Source: Craspedostauros australis (taxonomy: Eukaryota > Bacillariophyta > Bacillariophyceae > Mastogloiales > Achnanthaceae). From it: a stretch of DNA of 64,000 bases. The translations under genes and the position numbers were made by a program. The stretch's first letter is position 1; each line of letters starts with the position of its first letter. The notes beneath the pieces are model-generated. The model was not told where the DNA came from. It was given only the letters and a program-made list of their open reading frames with translations, and did not search any database. Shown here piece by piece: positions 53,922 through 64,000 of this stretch. The stretch lies in contig JAMXDE010000055.1 of assembly GCA_026770025.1 (NCBI GenBank), positions 186,001-250,000 of the forward strand, given 5' to 3'.

Positions 53922-56900
53922 TCAGTTCTCGCCTCTTGCCCTGCGTCGCGTCGCAAAGACATCGGCCTCCTTGGTGTGCGTGCGCAGATTCTTGCGCCAT
54001 GCCCATGGCAAATCCTCCACCTTGACCGCACCCTTTTCAATGCCAACATCAGCGTCAACTTCTGCCAGGAGTTCTTGGTAGAGATCTTCCGGCGCCGCAT
54101 CGCCCAGCTGCGCGAGCATCATCTCACCGACCTGGCCGTCCTTGCAGGCTTGCTGGAATGTCTTCCTGATGACATGGCGTCGTGTCGTTTCGTCGTCATC
54201 CAATAGAGATCTCGCGGTTTTCAGGAATGTGCCGTACGTGATGTGGGTTGGTGCTCCGTACCGAGACGACCGAAGTTCCTCCATCGTGAACATGGCGGTG
54301 TCCAGCGCCTTGCGACGGATCCTCTTGTCCTGGTCCGGCGGGAATGCGCAACTTCGCAAGACGGAGGTGAAGGTGGCCTGATCTGGGCGTGCCTCCTTGT
54401 ACCCGCCTTGGTACAGCTTGTCCATACGGCGCAGCAACCTCAAGGCTTTCTGTGGCTTCGCCTCACTCTTGCTTTGCGAGATGGCCTTGATGACCTATGA
54501 TGTGAAATGGTGGCAGTGAGAGTGAAGTGGGTGAATGGTATCACCTTGGTTGTGAGTTGAATTGCGAGGAACGTATGTGCCTGTTTTGTGGGGCACTGCG
54601 ATAACCACAACCGCAAGCACGATTGTTGTGATCGCGAAGTACTCCAGGTTACTTGAACTTACCGTGTTGTACGTGATGACGTTGGGGCGAATGTGGTTTT
54701 GCCCGGAGCGATACAGCTCCCACATGCGATCGAGGTAGATCTCCGCCTTGTTACCACAGCATAGAGTGCCGCTGTTGGCCCAGCACTTGAGGATGGCATT
54801 GTAGGTGGAGCTGTTTGGTGATATCCCACTCTCCTCCATGTCCTGCAATAGGGCCTCGGCTTGTCTGGCACCGTACGTGCCACGTCCGTTGGACCAACAC
54901 TCGATGACACAGTTGTAGGCGTTGCGACTGGGTGCCTTCATGCGCTGCAGCATGGCGTGAGCTTGCTCCGCCGCATTCTCGTCATCCGAGTTCTTCCAGG
55001 CCGTGATGATGGAGATGTAGGTGAGGGGATCTGGACGTGCCTTTGGATGGACGCCGCCTTCGTATGCGTTCTCCATGTATTCCAAGAGCTGCTCCGCGAG
55101 TTGAGCTGATCCCGGCTGCATGGAGGTGGACAGGGCAGAGAATGCATGGTTGAATGACGATGTGTCCGGTTGCAGAGTGTCATGACGAATGAGATCTCGC
55201 AGAACTTGCACCGCCTTCCATGACGATTGCTTGGCGTACGCATCGATGACGAGATTGTAGGAAAAGCGGTTGGGACCGAAACGCAGCGTGCGCTCTTTGG
55301 TGTGCCGTTGTTCCATGGCACGCAAGATACGATGGGCACGTTCCGCAGCGTCAGGGATCGTGTGGGCATGTAAATTGAGAGCGTGCAGGTGGGTGTTGTA
55401 GGATATTAGATCGGGCACCGCAAGCGTTTCATGATCCTGGCTGGACTTGTCACTCCTGTACCCGTTGCGTCGCGGTTGCTTCCGCGGGTTCGATTGTTGT
55501 CGCGACTTGTGCTGCTGCTGATGCTGATGCTGATGATGATGATTGTGTTGTTGTTGGCTGTTTTGGTGTCTTTGGTGACGTTTGCGTTGCGATGGCGCGT
55601 TCTGCTCATTTTGAACCATGTGGAGGAGGAGCTCCTCGGTGCGTTGGATGGCACCCGGGTTTTTGGACTTGACCCACGCCGACATGACCGAATTGAGGAC
55701 GATAGTGTTGGGCTGAACGTTCGGATCCTGCTCGATGCGACGCAGGATCTCCTCCACGCGCGAGACGGCATGCGCCTGCATGCCTGAGGTGGCCCAGGCC
55801 GAAATGGCGGAGGAGTAGGTGATGATGTCCTTGGGCGCCGCCATGGTATCGAGTATCATGTCGACCTGCTCCGCTGCCTGACGACCGCTCTGCCTACCGA
55901 TATTGTTGCTGCTGCCGCTGTTCTTCGTCCATGCCTTGATGGCGAGGTTGTAGCACAGGGTGTCCGGCTGAACACCGAAGACCTCCATGTGCCTGAGCAG
56001 ACCCTCCGCGGACTTGCCAGTGTTGTGCTTTCCCTTGGCGATGCCATTGAGCAGCAGGATGTAATGCTTGAGCTTGGGTTTGGCATGATCGTTCCTGTCA
56101 ACACGATCGAGGTACTCCATCCAATGGAGCACTCTGCGTGCCATGGCGATGCCCTCCACCTTGTTGACAACATGGAAGACACAGTCGAACGACTTGGCGT
56201 TGGGTTGCAGGATGAATGACTTGTCACAACGAGCATCCTGCGCTGATTCATCGTATTCAGTTTGGGCGAGGTGCTGCCGCTGTTGCTCGTATGTTTGCTG
56301 CAACATGACAAGGATCTCACGCGCACGTTGCGATGCTGCCATTGGATCATGCGTTCTGAAATGCGCAGCACATGCCCACGTGTCGAGGAGCTGGTTGTAG
56401 AGGGTGATGGTGACTGGCTGGCCCACCCGGATGAGCCTTTGCAGAATGCGTTCCATCTGCAGCGGCGATTTTGGATTGAATCGCTTCATCTTTTCCCACG
56501 CGCTGAACATGGAAATCAGCTGATGGTGCTTTCCATTGGTGTTGAGTTCTTCGTCCGTCAGATCAATGAGACTGGCTGTCGTTTCTGCGAGCCATTGTTC
56601 ATGTCTTCGTTTGCTCGGTCGCAAATTCGTATCCTCCTCGGGTTGTTGCTGTTGCGGTTGCTGCTGTTGCTGCCGGTGATGATTTTCATCTTCATCCTCA
56701 TGCGCATGCGCATGGTCATGCTCATCATTGTGCATGAACAGCGCAGGCTGAGTTTCTCTGGTTGAAACAAAAGCTGAGCGGCTTTGGCTGTGAATTCTTG
56801 TTGAAGATGAGAGCGGAAATGCTGCGACGAAAGCAATGCCAACAACATCAGAGAGGTTGCCAGATGGTTTGTCATGATTCCCATAGCTTAGGATCATCAA

Positions 56901-57008
56901 GGCAACGGAGGCCAGCTGGAAAGTCCGTCGCGACGCAAGCGTCGGTCTTGGACGTGGTCTCCACCTCACTCTCAACCTCCCCCTCATGCTTGTTGGCGTC
57001 ATCATCAT
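53922..57008 (-). CDS. Pentatricopeptide repeat (PPR) protein, probably organellar
   Basis: Exons 57008-54663 and 54494-53922 (intron 54662-54495, GTAAGT...TAG) give 972 residues. PPR proteins bind organellar RNA. At least eight 35-residue repeats are readable, for example TLCYNLAIKAWTKNSGSSNN, DIITYSSAISAWATSGMQAH, PNRFSYNLVIDAYAKQSSWK, PLTYISIITAWKNSDDENAA, SRNAYNCVIECWSNGRGTYG and STYNAILKCWANSG; the intron falls within NVITYNT/VIKAISQS. The N-terminus after the first ATG is Arg-rich (MRGRLRVRWRPRPRPTLASR), consistent with a mitochondrial or plastid transit peptide. A Gln/His low-complexity spacer interrupts the array near 520-560. The frame runs 66 codons upstream without an ATG, so 57008 is chosen. 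No DYW or SMR domain is visible. Confidence 0.9.
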
Positions 57009-57918
57009 TTTCTGAGCTGGTCTCGCTTCCAAGTGCGCTTCCCTCTTGTTCCACGTAATCGACGTGCTTCTCTTGCGCTGTTGGTTCCAGTTGCGCTGTG
57101 CGATTGCTTGTAATAGAATATAATGAGAAAGTACGATACCGCAAGGATCCTTGGTGCGAAGTTGGATTGGATACGGTCCTTGGGTTGTCGGCAGCAATGA
57201 ACACAATCAACAACAACAAGCCTGATCTGATCTGCAAATTGGCGTCTGGTTTTGTGACACCAACACAAGCAGCGAGCAACGAACAACCCACCAACGCAGG
57301 ACCAGCAACGTGGTTGAACATCCGCTTCTTTTCGCTTGATCGTGTCTTTCGTGTGCTGTGCTGGCCGACACGAGAGTTCTGCTTTTCTCGAAAGATGGCC
57401 TCAAGTGCGCTGGTCCAATAAAAATCGCCGAGCTTGTTCGCTTCCTTTTCTCGAATGGTCGAAGTAATCCAATCAATGTTCTGGAGCGTGATGAAACGTG
57501 TGCTGTTCTCGTCAAACGTGGACTTTTTCTTCAACAGGATTTCGTGAATCCCGTCACCTCCAGATCACGAATAACGTACAGACGCGCGAACCGCTTCAGC
57601 TGCGAAACCAACAATTTCTGCTTCATGATTCCTCCGCAACAACCACAACCAACGACCAACACATCAGTTGGCATCATCGACCATTCTATTGTGTCGGAGG
57701 CACTGCATCTTCGTTACATCACAACACATCGCCATCTTCGGCCTGCTCTACTTCCGTGTCCATCTGTCACCATCGCTTTCGCTCTCTCGCTCTCTCTCTC
57801 TCCAGAGATTCAAGACATTTGATCCACCTGCACATCGTTGCCTTCCGAACCAGGGTCGCGCGCACGCCAACGCCCACACTGAAACCCACATTTACGCTCA
57901 AACTTACGCTCAAGGACC
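57009..57918. other. Divergent promoter region of PPR and RRP9 genes
   Basis: A 0.9-kb stretch between divergent starts. It contains an AT-rich TGTAATAGAATATAATGAG stretch near 57108 and a (TC)n run near 57782-57800 just before RRP9. No gene seen. Confidence 0.5.
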
Positions 57919-60103
57919 ATGTCCCGCTTTCGAAGGAAGGCCAACGGCGTCTCCGCGTCTGGCGGTCCTTCCAACAAACGCAGCAGGACTGTGGACCTGG
58001 GATACAACGGCAGGGACGACGATGACGACGATGAGCACATTGATTCGGCCAGCGAGGATGAGCGCAGCAGCGACAGCGACAGCCTCGAAGAGGAGGAGAC
58101 GCTGGATGCCAAGAAGGTCCGCATGGCCAAGCAGTACCTTCAACGCATCCAAGATGCTTCCGATTCGGATGACGATGACGATGACAGCGATGATAGTGAC
58201 GGCGACAACGACGACGAGGATGATGAGGTGGCGGCCGCCATGAAGCAGCATGATCGCGTGGGATACCGATTGCAGAAGCAGCGTCTGCAACGCGAAGGAG
58301 CGTACGAGCGTCCCGTCGCGGACAAGGTGGAGCGATCCATCCGCACCATGAACGCAAATGCCCAGCAGGCGGATGCGCAGACCGACTACGTTCAACTATT
58401 TCGCGGTCACGACCTCACGGCGACGAGCGTCGCCCTGCAAGCTAACGGGGAACGCGCTGTGTCCGGCAGCAAGGATCATTCCGTCATTCTGTGGGACGTG
58501 GAGACGTCCAAGAAGCTGTCCTACTTGTCCAAATCATGGAAACGAGACAAGGAGTCCCAATTGGATCGCAATCTCGGAGAGGTGCTGTCGCTGGCCTATT
58601 CCGATGATGGCCGGTTTGTTGCCTGCGGACGCAAGAATGCCGAGGTCACCATTTATGATGTTCGCTCTTCTGCTAGGGACATAGTCAAGACCTTCCGGGG
58701 GCACAAGGGTGCCATCACAGCATTGGCCTTCCGAACCAATTCATTGCAGCTCTTTTCGGGCAGTGAAGATCGATGTTTACGGTGAGTGTGTGCAATCGGC
58801 AGTGTCCAGGATGCAATATTCGTGAGCAGTGGGGTGTAATCACAAATGGATCCACGCATCCATCAATGTTCGGGCACAACGATGGACGTAAAGGTGGAGG
58901 GTTGTTGCATCACAGCCCTGTGTGTCGTCATCAATGAAAAATTCGCGTCATGACTACTTTGCTCATCGTTACTTCGCTTCACGAAACATCCAATCATGTA
59001 TTCTGTGGATATGCACAACTTCAACATGCAATCAATACCATGCATCACGATGACACTGCACAAATCGCACGTGTCCATGCGTGAATGGATGAATGGATGC
59101 ATTCTATCAACACCATATTGGCCATCGGCAAATGTCAGTCACTACAATCTCAATGAAATGATATACCTGGAGACGCTGTACGGCCATCAGTTCGGCATCA
59201 CTGGCATTGACTGTCACCGCAAGGAGCGTCCCATATCAGTGGGCCGGGATCGTACGGCCCGCGGATGGAAGCTCGCGGAGGACACGCATCTCATCTTTCG
59301 TGGCGGCGCCAAGATCGCCTCTGCGGATTGCATCACCACCCTCAAGGATGATTTCTACCTCACGGGGCATGAAGATGGAACGTTGGGATTGTGGTACACT
59401 GAGAAGAAGAAGGCCATCAAGTCCATACCCTTTGCGCACGGCATCCAGGATCCTTCTCTCAACATCGGACGAGGTATCGTCTCCATCGGCTGCATGAAGG
59501 GCGGGGACTTGGCGGTCACTGGTTCGAATGACGGATTCTTGAGATTCTGGAAGGTGCGTGATGCTGCTTCAGTTATCATTGCCATTGTTGTTGCTCTTGG
59601 TGCTGTCGGTGCTATTGAAATTGGCAATGCAAAGAGGGATGTGATAGATGCTCGAATGCGTGAGGTTCGCTTGTTAGTGTACCCGAACGTGTTCATCGAT
59701 TCAGAGTAACAGTCCACTCACCGTCATTGCAAATGCACTCCAACTTTGCGCTTTGCTTCTCCATTTCTCGCAGGTCTCCACCGGAAGCACGCTCAGCACC
59801 CGTGACCTGCAGCCGCTGGAGCAGACGATCCCAATCAACGGCTATGTCAACAGCGTAGCCGTCGGACCCAAGGCCAGATTCTGCGTCGTGGCCACTGGAC
59901 AAGAGCACCGCATGGGACGTTGGAACCGAGCATCAAATGGCAGAAATCGATTTGGCATCGTGCAGCTGCGAAGGCCGGAGGACATTGCGGCCGAAGACGA
60001 AACGGAGGCGACGGAAATGGATCAGGATATGATGCCTCAGCAAGATGATGACGACAGCGATTCGGGCAGCGATGATAGTGGTAGCGATAGTGATTCGAGT
60101 TAA
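57919..60103 (+). CDS. RRP9: U3 snoRNP WD40 protein RRP9 (U3-55K)
   Basis: RRP9 binds U3 snoRNA and acts in nucleolar 18S rRNA processing. Exons 57919-58781, 59139-59553 and 59774-60103 (GT-AG introns) give 535 residues. The N-terminus has a basic patch and long acidic Ser/Asp/Glu runs, then KKVRMAKQYLQRIQD and DRVGYRLQKQRLQREGAYER, which are typical of RRP9. WD40 repeats follow: LFRGHDLTATSVALQANGER, AVSGSKDHSVILWDVETSKK, TFRGHKGAITALAFRTNSLQ, then after the first intron LNEMIYLETLYGHQFGITGI and GRDRTARGWKLAED, a signature of this family. The C-terminus is a further acidic Ser/Asp repeat. The lengths of the three exons add up in frame. Confidence 0.93.
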
Positions 60104-60765
60104 GGATAGGTGCCCATTATCAAATCTTGTGGTGGGATACAATCGTGGAATAGGCCGCAGAGTACAGCGATTTCCAAGATGAAGCTTCAGTGCAACGATG
60201 AACGACCTCAGTGGACTCTGGGTGTCCTCGCCGGGGAGCTTTGGAAAACCTGGAGATGTGCCACCGGCTCCGATTACGTACGTATGGCTCGCATCCATCG
60301 AGAGGCCGCTTGATCGTGGCTTGTCTGACGATTTCGCTCCAAATCGTCGTACGAGTCAAGCGTCAACTTGTACATGCTGCTATTCTACGGCGCGAACAAA
60401 CCACGATGTTGCTGTCAGCATTCGTTGGCGCTAGCATCCACCCATCGCGAAACCGTGATGAATCAACCGCATGCAGCACCATCAGCCACACAACGCTCGA
60501 TTCCGCTCTACTGTAGAGAGCACTCGTTGCTACTAACAGTAGCGGGGGGCCAACAAATATCAAAGACCGCAGATGAAAGCGGGATTGTGTTGATCAACTC
60601 GTTTTTAGGTGTGTATGTTTTCCAATGCAAGAACGCACTGTCTTCCACAACCAAGGAAGGCATTGAATTGATCTGCCATCATGGTTCATGATGAGCCATG
60701 ATGGATTGACTGCCGTCGTCTCATCCCGTGAAGCGATGAACGAACCACGCGATTCTTTCTCCGCC
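60104..60765. other. Convergent intergenic region
   Basis: Lies between the 3' ends of RRP9 and the light-harvesting gene. Frames are short and unremarkable; no repeat stands out. Confidence 0.5.
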
Positions 60766-61704
60766 CTAGGCGAATGGTGCCATGACCTCACCGTCGTAGG
60801 CGGGAACCAGGCCCTTGAGGAGTGGGACGGATCCTGGGACTGCTTGCTCTGCGAGGAAACCGAGGAGACCGATCATGGCAAGGCGTCCGTTGTTGATTTC
60901 TGCGAGAAGACGACGCTCTTTGACATCGTCCTTCATGTTCTTGTTGAATCGGAATGGATCGTAGAGATTGAATGGAACTGGGTGCGGGATGGCATCGTCA
61001 CCGAATCGAAAGTCGGGGAAGGCGCCCGGCTTGCCACCCTTCATGTAGTGCTTGTGGTTTTCTGACGGGATCTCACTCCACACTTCGAGGAATCCGATGA
61101 AGAAGATGATCTGCACCCTGGCGACCGGGCTGAGGGAATCCCACAACGCCGGTGGGCTAGTCTCGGATGGGAACTGGGTTCCGTCCATCTCCATGGCCCA
61201 TGGGAACTTGATTCCATTGGCATGGGCGATGTAACCGACGAAGCCGGCCATGGCGACGCGTCCATGCCTGTGTGGTTTAGTTTTGGTTTGTTTGATAAAT
61301 TATTCGATGAATTGACAATGAAAACAATGGCGACAACGGGTAAGTGAGCCATCAGCATTTCATGAATAGCACCTTGACTTGTTTTCGGCTGGAGTCGAGT
61401 CGAGCGAAGAAATCGGGCGGAACGCAAGAGGGCACGTAATGAACAGGGCGGCAGGAATGCAATTCACTCACTTGATCTCCGCATGACGCAAGAAGCCAAT
61501 CGTCTCCTCGTTGCTGTAGTCATAGATTTCAGCATCACCCAACTCCCATGGATCGAAGTATCCAACGACCGGGTTGAGTTTCTTTGCAAGGACCTCAAGA
61601 TCGGCCTTGCTCTCCTGCACCGCAACGGAAGCGCGTGCTGACTTGGATGCTGGTGCGAAGGCGGCGGCGGCGCCGATGAGGGATGTGAGGATGGCGGTCT
61701 TCAT
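60766..61704 (-). CDS. Fucoxanthin-chlorophyll a/c-type light-harvesting protein
   Basis: Exons 61704-61472 and 61267-60766 (intron 61471-61268, GTGAGT...CAG) give 244 residues. The N-terminus MKTAILTSLIGAAAAFAPAS has a signal peptide and the AFAP plastid-import motif (Phe16). The LHC core follows: helix 1 with E-I-K-H-G-R-V-A-M-A (the intron splits the Lys codon), helix 2 around VARVQIIFFIGFLEVWSE, and helix 3 with RLLAEINNGRLAMIGLLGFL. The paired E-x2-HGR and E-x2-NGR motifs hold the central chlorophylls. The stretch YFDPWELGDAEIYDYSNEET is typical of chromophyte FCPs. Location is the thylakoid membrane. Which FCP subgroup (Lhcf, Lhcr, Lhcq) it belongs to cannot be settled by eye. Confidence 0.95.
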
Positions 61705-62568
61705 TGTGGATGAATGGAGTGCAGAAGCTTTGGTTGTTGTCGGACTGCTGTACTTGCTGATGTGCTTGTTGCTGATGAAGCGCAAGTTGTTGTGAAATTG
61801 TGAGTTGAATTGGTCACGACATTTCGTCCTTGGGCGAAGGAAAACCGAGTGCGTATCGTCTTGGCTCCAACAACAAACGCGCCATGCCATGGTATGCCAT
61901 CGTATGCCATGGTTATACCACACACCCACATACCCCTTGTTGCACTTGCCAGAATCCTCTGCCACGGAGACGGAAGATTAATGTGGACGGATACGTGTCG
62001 GCGCTTTCACGTTTTGGAGTCCAGAAATGATACCTTTTTGATTTCCTTCAACCGCGTGATGCTCGTGAGCATGTTTGTCGATGCGCGTGTTGCCCACAAC
62101 CCGACGTGTCCCAATTTGTGAGGCGCACGCACCGACCATGATGATTCCGAACACTTTTGTTCGCCAGTTCGCCGGTTCGCCACGTGCATCGACTAAAACG
62201 ATCGCTTCTGAAATCATCCACGATCGTGAAGTTCTCCTTTCAGCAAAAACAAGAACACACGCATCACACGCATCCCGCACATCACACACAGCACACACAA
62301 AGCGCACTCGGCATCAAGCAACATAGAGCAACATCAAGGGTGTTACCCAAGAGAGACAGAGAGAGAAAGACCGTCGTCATGTTGGTCTTCGCTCAGTATC
62401 CGTACGAACGTATGCGTCTCCGAGTAGGCAGTCGTCTCGAAGGGCGACGCAGCGGAGAAGACCCGCAGTGGTGGCAGGAATGACGATATCAAGAACTGCT
62501 AAGCGAGAAAGTTGGACAGCATTCCGACGATGCTTCTGGAGGAAATGGGGGACGACGACGCATCCAAC
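61705..62568. other. Upstream region of the light-harvesting gene
   Basis: Contains a degenerate ATGCCATGG repeat at about 61881-61915 and an ACACGCATCACACGCATC-type repeat at about 62255-62300. Frames are short and overlapping. No gene seen. Confidence 0.45.
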
Positions 62569-63540
62569 GTCCAGCGTCCACGCCTCAAGCATCCCCGCTG
62601 ATGGTTGGAGCTGCCATCGCTGATTCATCAGTTGTGGCGATAACTGCAGAAGGGTTCATTCAACACCCACCCACGAATGGCAACAACCAAGGTGGTGCAT
62701 CTCCAGAACCCAAACGAGTTGACGTCATGACCACCCTTCTGAAGTTGGGTATTGGTCTTCAACTCTGCAGCGCAGCACAGGATGGCGTGGACACACACAC
62801 ACACACGTACGAATACATCCAGCAGGCCGGTGATACCACCCCACGTGTTGTGGGTAACATTGTTGGGGATGCATTGAGAGACTTGGAAGGTGTGTGCCCA
62901 GTGGCTTCACGCTTCGAAGAGGGGGCGACCAACGTGTTCTTTCACACTAGCATGATGAATCTACGCAAGATGACAGCACCGAACATCCAACGCATCTGTG
63001 GTACGATGTTGCAACCACCATGACGTATGGTGAAGGTCAGACTGAAGTAGAGTATTTGAACGGTGTAGACCCTGGTGGATATCGAGCCTTCCAAAACGGC
63101 AAAAATTGATTGCGTCATGCTGCAACTGGACCATGGTCACTCACTTGCCCCCAAGCAACTGAGGAAGAACAGAGATGAAAATCACGTCAACATGCCCATC
63201 ATGGGGGTTGCTGAAGGCGCCAGCCATCTGGCAGATGGGTACGTCACCTTCGTTGGGCAAAGAAAGTTTCCCGGCGGGGCTGGAGCTGGTAGGACTGAGC
63301 GGCACACCATTTGCATCCAAGCCAAAAGACTACTCCGGCGGCAGGGTCAATGTCACAAAGATGGAAGGAAGCAGGGAGAGAGTGAGCAATGAGCAGCTTG
63401 ACCGTCTCTTCGGAAGATATCGACCTCACGTTGTTGCTGGTTGAGAGGAGAACATTGTGTGGAATCACGGAAACCCATTTCCGCACATTCCATTTGCAGT
63501 TGGTCGTCCTGACACAAGTATCCTCACCGACCTGATCTGA
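62569..63540 (+). pseudogene. Decayed partial copy of the Crinkler/RHS-like NTPase family C-terminal half
   Basis: Reading across frames, this segment parallels the C-terminal part (from about residue 650) of the protein at 49027-52275, on the opposite strand. Matching blocks are GAAIA-x-SSVV at 62607, a LLKLGIGLQ block against its ALRKVGMRIE, a VFFHTSMM block against VHFHKSIM, the VAEGASHLADGYVTF block at about 63210 against VAEGSSEIADAYITF, and TICIQAK. Between the second and third groups about 130 residues of the intact protein have no counterpart. Breaks: a stop at about 63020, other stops before 63110, a one-base insertion in the A-run of the QAK codons near 63327-63330, and an in-frame TGA at 63442-63444 after which WNHG...PHIPFAV continues. 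No Walker A region is present. It is best read as a non-functional relic of a divergent paralogue, not a recent copy. Confidence 0.75.
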
Positions 63541-63963
63541 ACTGACCTGACCGAATCGATAGAAGATCGCCGCAGCGAAGTCCGTAAGGCCGGGGAACAT
63601 CTTGAGCACCACGATTATTATGGTGGCGATTGAGTCACCAAATCCGCGGACACTGTTGGCGACGGGGCTGGAGGCGTCAAACGTCCACGGGGTGATACAG
63701 ACCATGAAGATGACAAAGGAAACAACAATGAAGCAAAGCGCAACCTCCGTTCCTGATGATGCATCAACGATGAAGAGATGATGCGCGATGCAGTTGAAGA
63801 TATTGCACCGATTTCTTCCGAGCATGTGACATGGGTACAAAGCATCCAGTTTTGCAACAATAGTGGATGGCAACGCATCTATCTGTGATGGGAGGTAATA
63901 ACAGTCTCCACTACATCTACAGATGCACATCGCCGGAAACTGGTGTAAGTAAGACAAGGTCAT
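63244..63963 (-). CDS. Doubtful hypothetical membrane protein overlapping the pseudogene
   Basis: An open frame of 239 residues from ATG at 63963. It has two hydrophobic segments (EVALCFIVVSFVIFMVCITP and SIATIIIVVLKMFPGLTDFA) and a Cys-rich N-terminus. No family is recognised. About 300 bases of its 3' end lie antisense to the decayed NTPase copy, so at least that part is probably accidental. The N-terminal 140 residues could be a genuine exon of a gene continuing beyond the overlap or the window. Confidence 0.25.
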   Translation of the reverse strand: MTLSYLHQFPAMCICRCSGDCYYLPSQIDALPSTIVAKLDALYPCHMLGRNRCNIFNCIAHHLFIVDASSGTEVALCFIVVSFVIFMVCITPWTFDASSPVANSVRGFGDSIATIIIVVLKMFPGLTDFAAAIFYRFGQVSSDQVGEDTCVRTTNCKWNVRKWVSVIPHNVLLSTSNNVRSISSEETVKLLIAHSLPASFHLCDIDPAAGVVFWLGCKWCAAQSYQLQPRRETFFAQRR

Positions 63964-64000
63964 TGCTGTTGTTTTGTTTGAAATGCTGCAACTTTGCAGT

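Noticed and set aside
1-64000. tRNA, rRNA, CRISPR arrays, insertion sequences, long terminal repeats
   Set aside because: No cloverleaf-type GGTTCGA contexts, spaced direct repeats, transposase motifs or paired terminal repeats were found on reading.

Overview
This is a nuclear fragment from a photosynthetic stramenopile, most probably a diatom. Four things point that way. There is a fucoxanthin-chlorophyll a/c-type light-harvesting gene (60766-61704). Three proteins begin with a signal peptide followed by the ASAF/AFAP-type motif that marks bipartite import into red-derived complex plastids. GT-AG introns are short and few. The genes are dense, about 20 in 64 kb, and lie on both strands. No bacterial operon, tRNA, rRNA, CRISPR array or recognisable intact transposon was seen. 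Other chromophyte algae (bolidophytes, pelagophytes) cannot be excluded from sequence alone.

Layout. 1-4.3 kb: no supported gene. 4.3-7.7 kb: a large low-complexity protein carrying a duplicated Cys/His domain that I do not recognise as a named family. 8.5-14.3 kb: two tandem quiescin-type sulfhydryl oxidases on the minus strand. 15.8-17.2 kb: a secreted, probably GPI-anchored protein with four CGCC modules. 17.6-18.5 kb: a COPI-associated-like membrane protein with an EF-hand tail. 21.6-24.5 kb: a Pho80/cyclin Y-like cyclin. 25.1-27.3 kb: a long coiled-coil protein. 28.7-30.3 kb: a CPPED1-like metallophosphoesterase. 30.8-32.2 kb: SEC22. 33.2-35.2 kb: an EHD-type dynamin-like ATPase. 35.6-39.0 kb: a divergent pair of plastid translation genes (cL38/PSRP6 and a two-S1-domain protein). 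39.4-40.9 kb: syntaxin-18-like SNARE. 41.2-44.4 kb: SGF29 with a very long N-terminus. 45.3-46.5 kb: a SWEET sugar transporter. 49.0-52.3 kb: an intronless P-loop NTPase with a nuclease-like C-terminus, resembling Crinkler/RHS-type proteins. 53.9-57.0 kb: a PPR protein. 57.9-60.1 kb: RRP9. 60.8-61.7 kb: the light-harvesting protein. 62.6-63.5 kb: a broken second copy of the NTPase-family C-terminal half.

Functional themes. Several genes serve the early secretory pathway: two sulfhydryl oxidases for disulfide formation, SEC22 and syntaxin 18 which are partners in Golgi-to-ER fusion, a COPI-associated-like protein, and a Cys-rich secreted protein of the kind that needs oxidative folding. A second theme is the plastid: light harvesting and plastid translation, with PPR-mediated RNA processing in an organelle that is not determined. 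Neighbouring genes are unlikely to be co-transcribed, but two of the plastid genes share one 0.79-kb divergent promoter region.

The most unusual items are the duplicated Cys/His-domain protein, the four-module CGCC protein, the EHD protein that lacks its EH domain and starts with a signal peptide, and the Crinkler/RHS-like NTPase with its decayed relative. All functional calls come from reading conserved motifs by eye; no database search was run.
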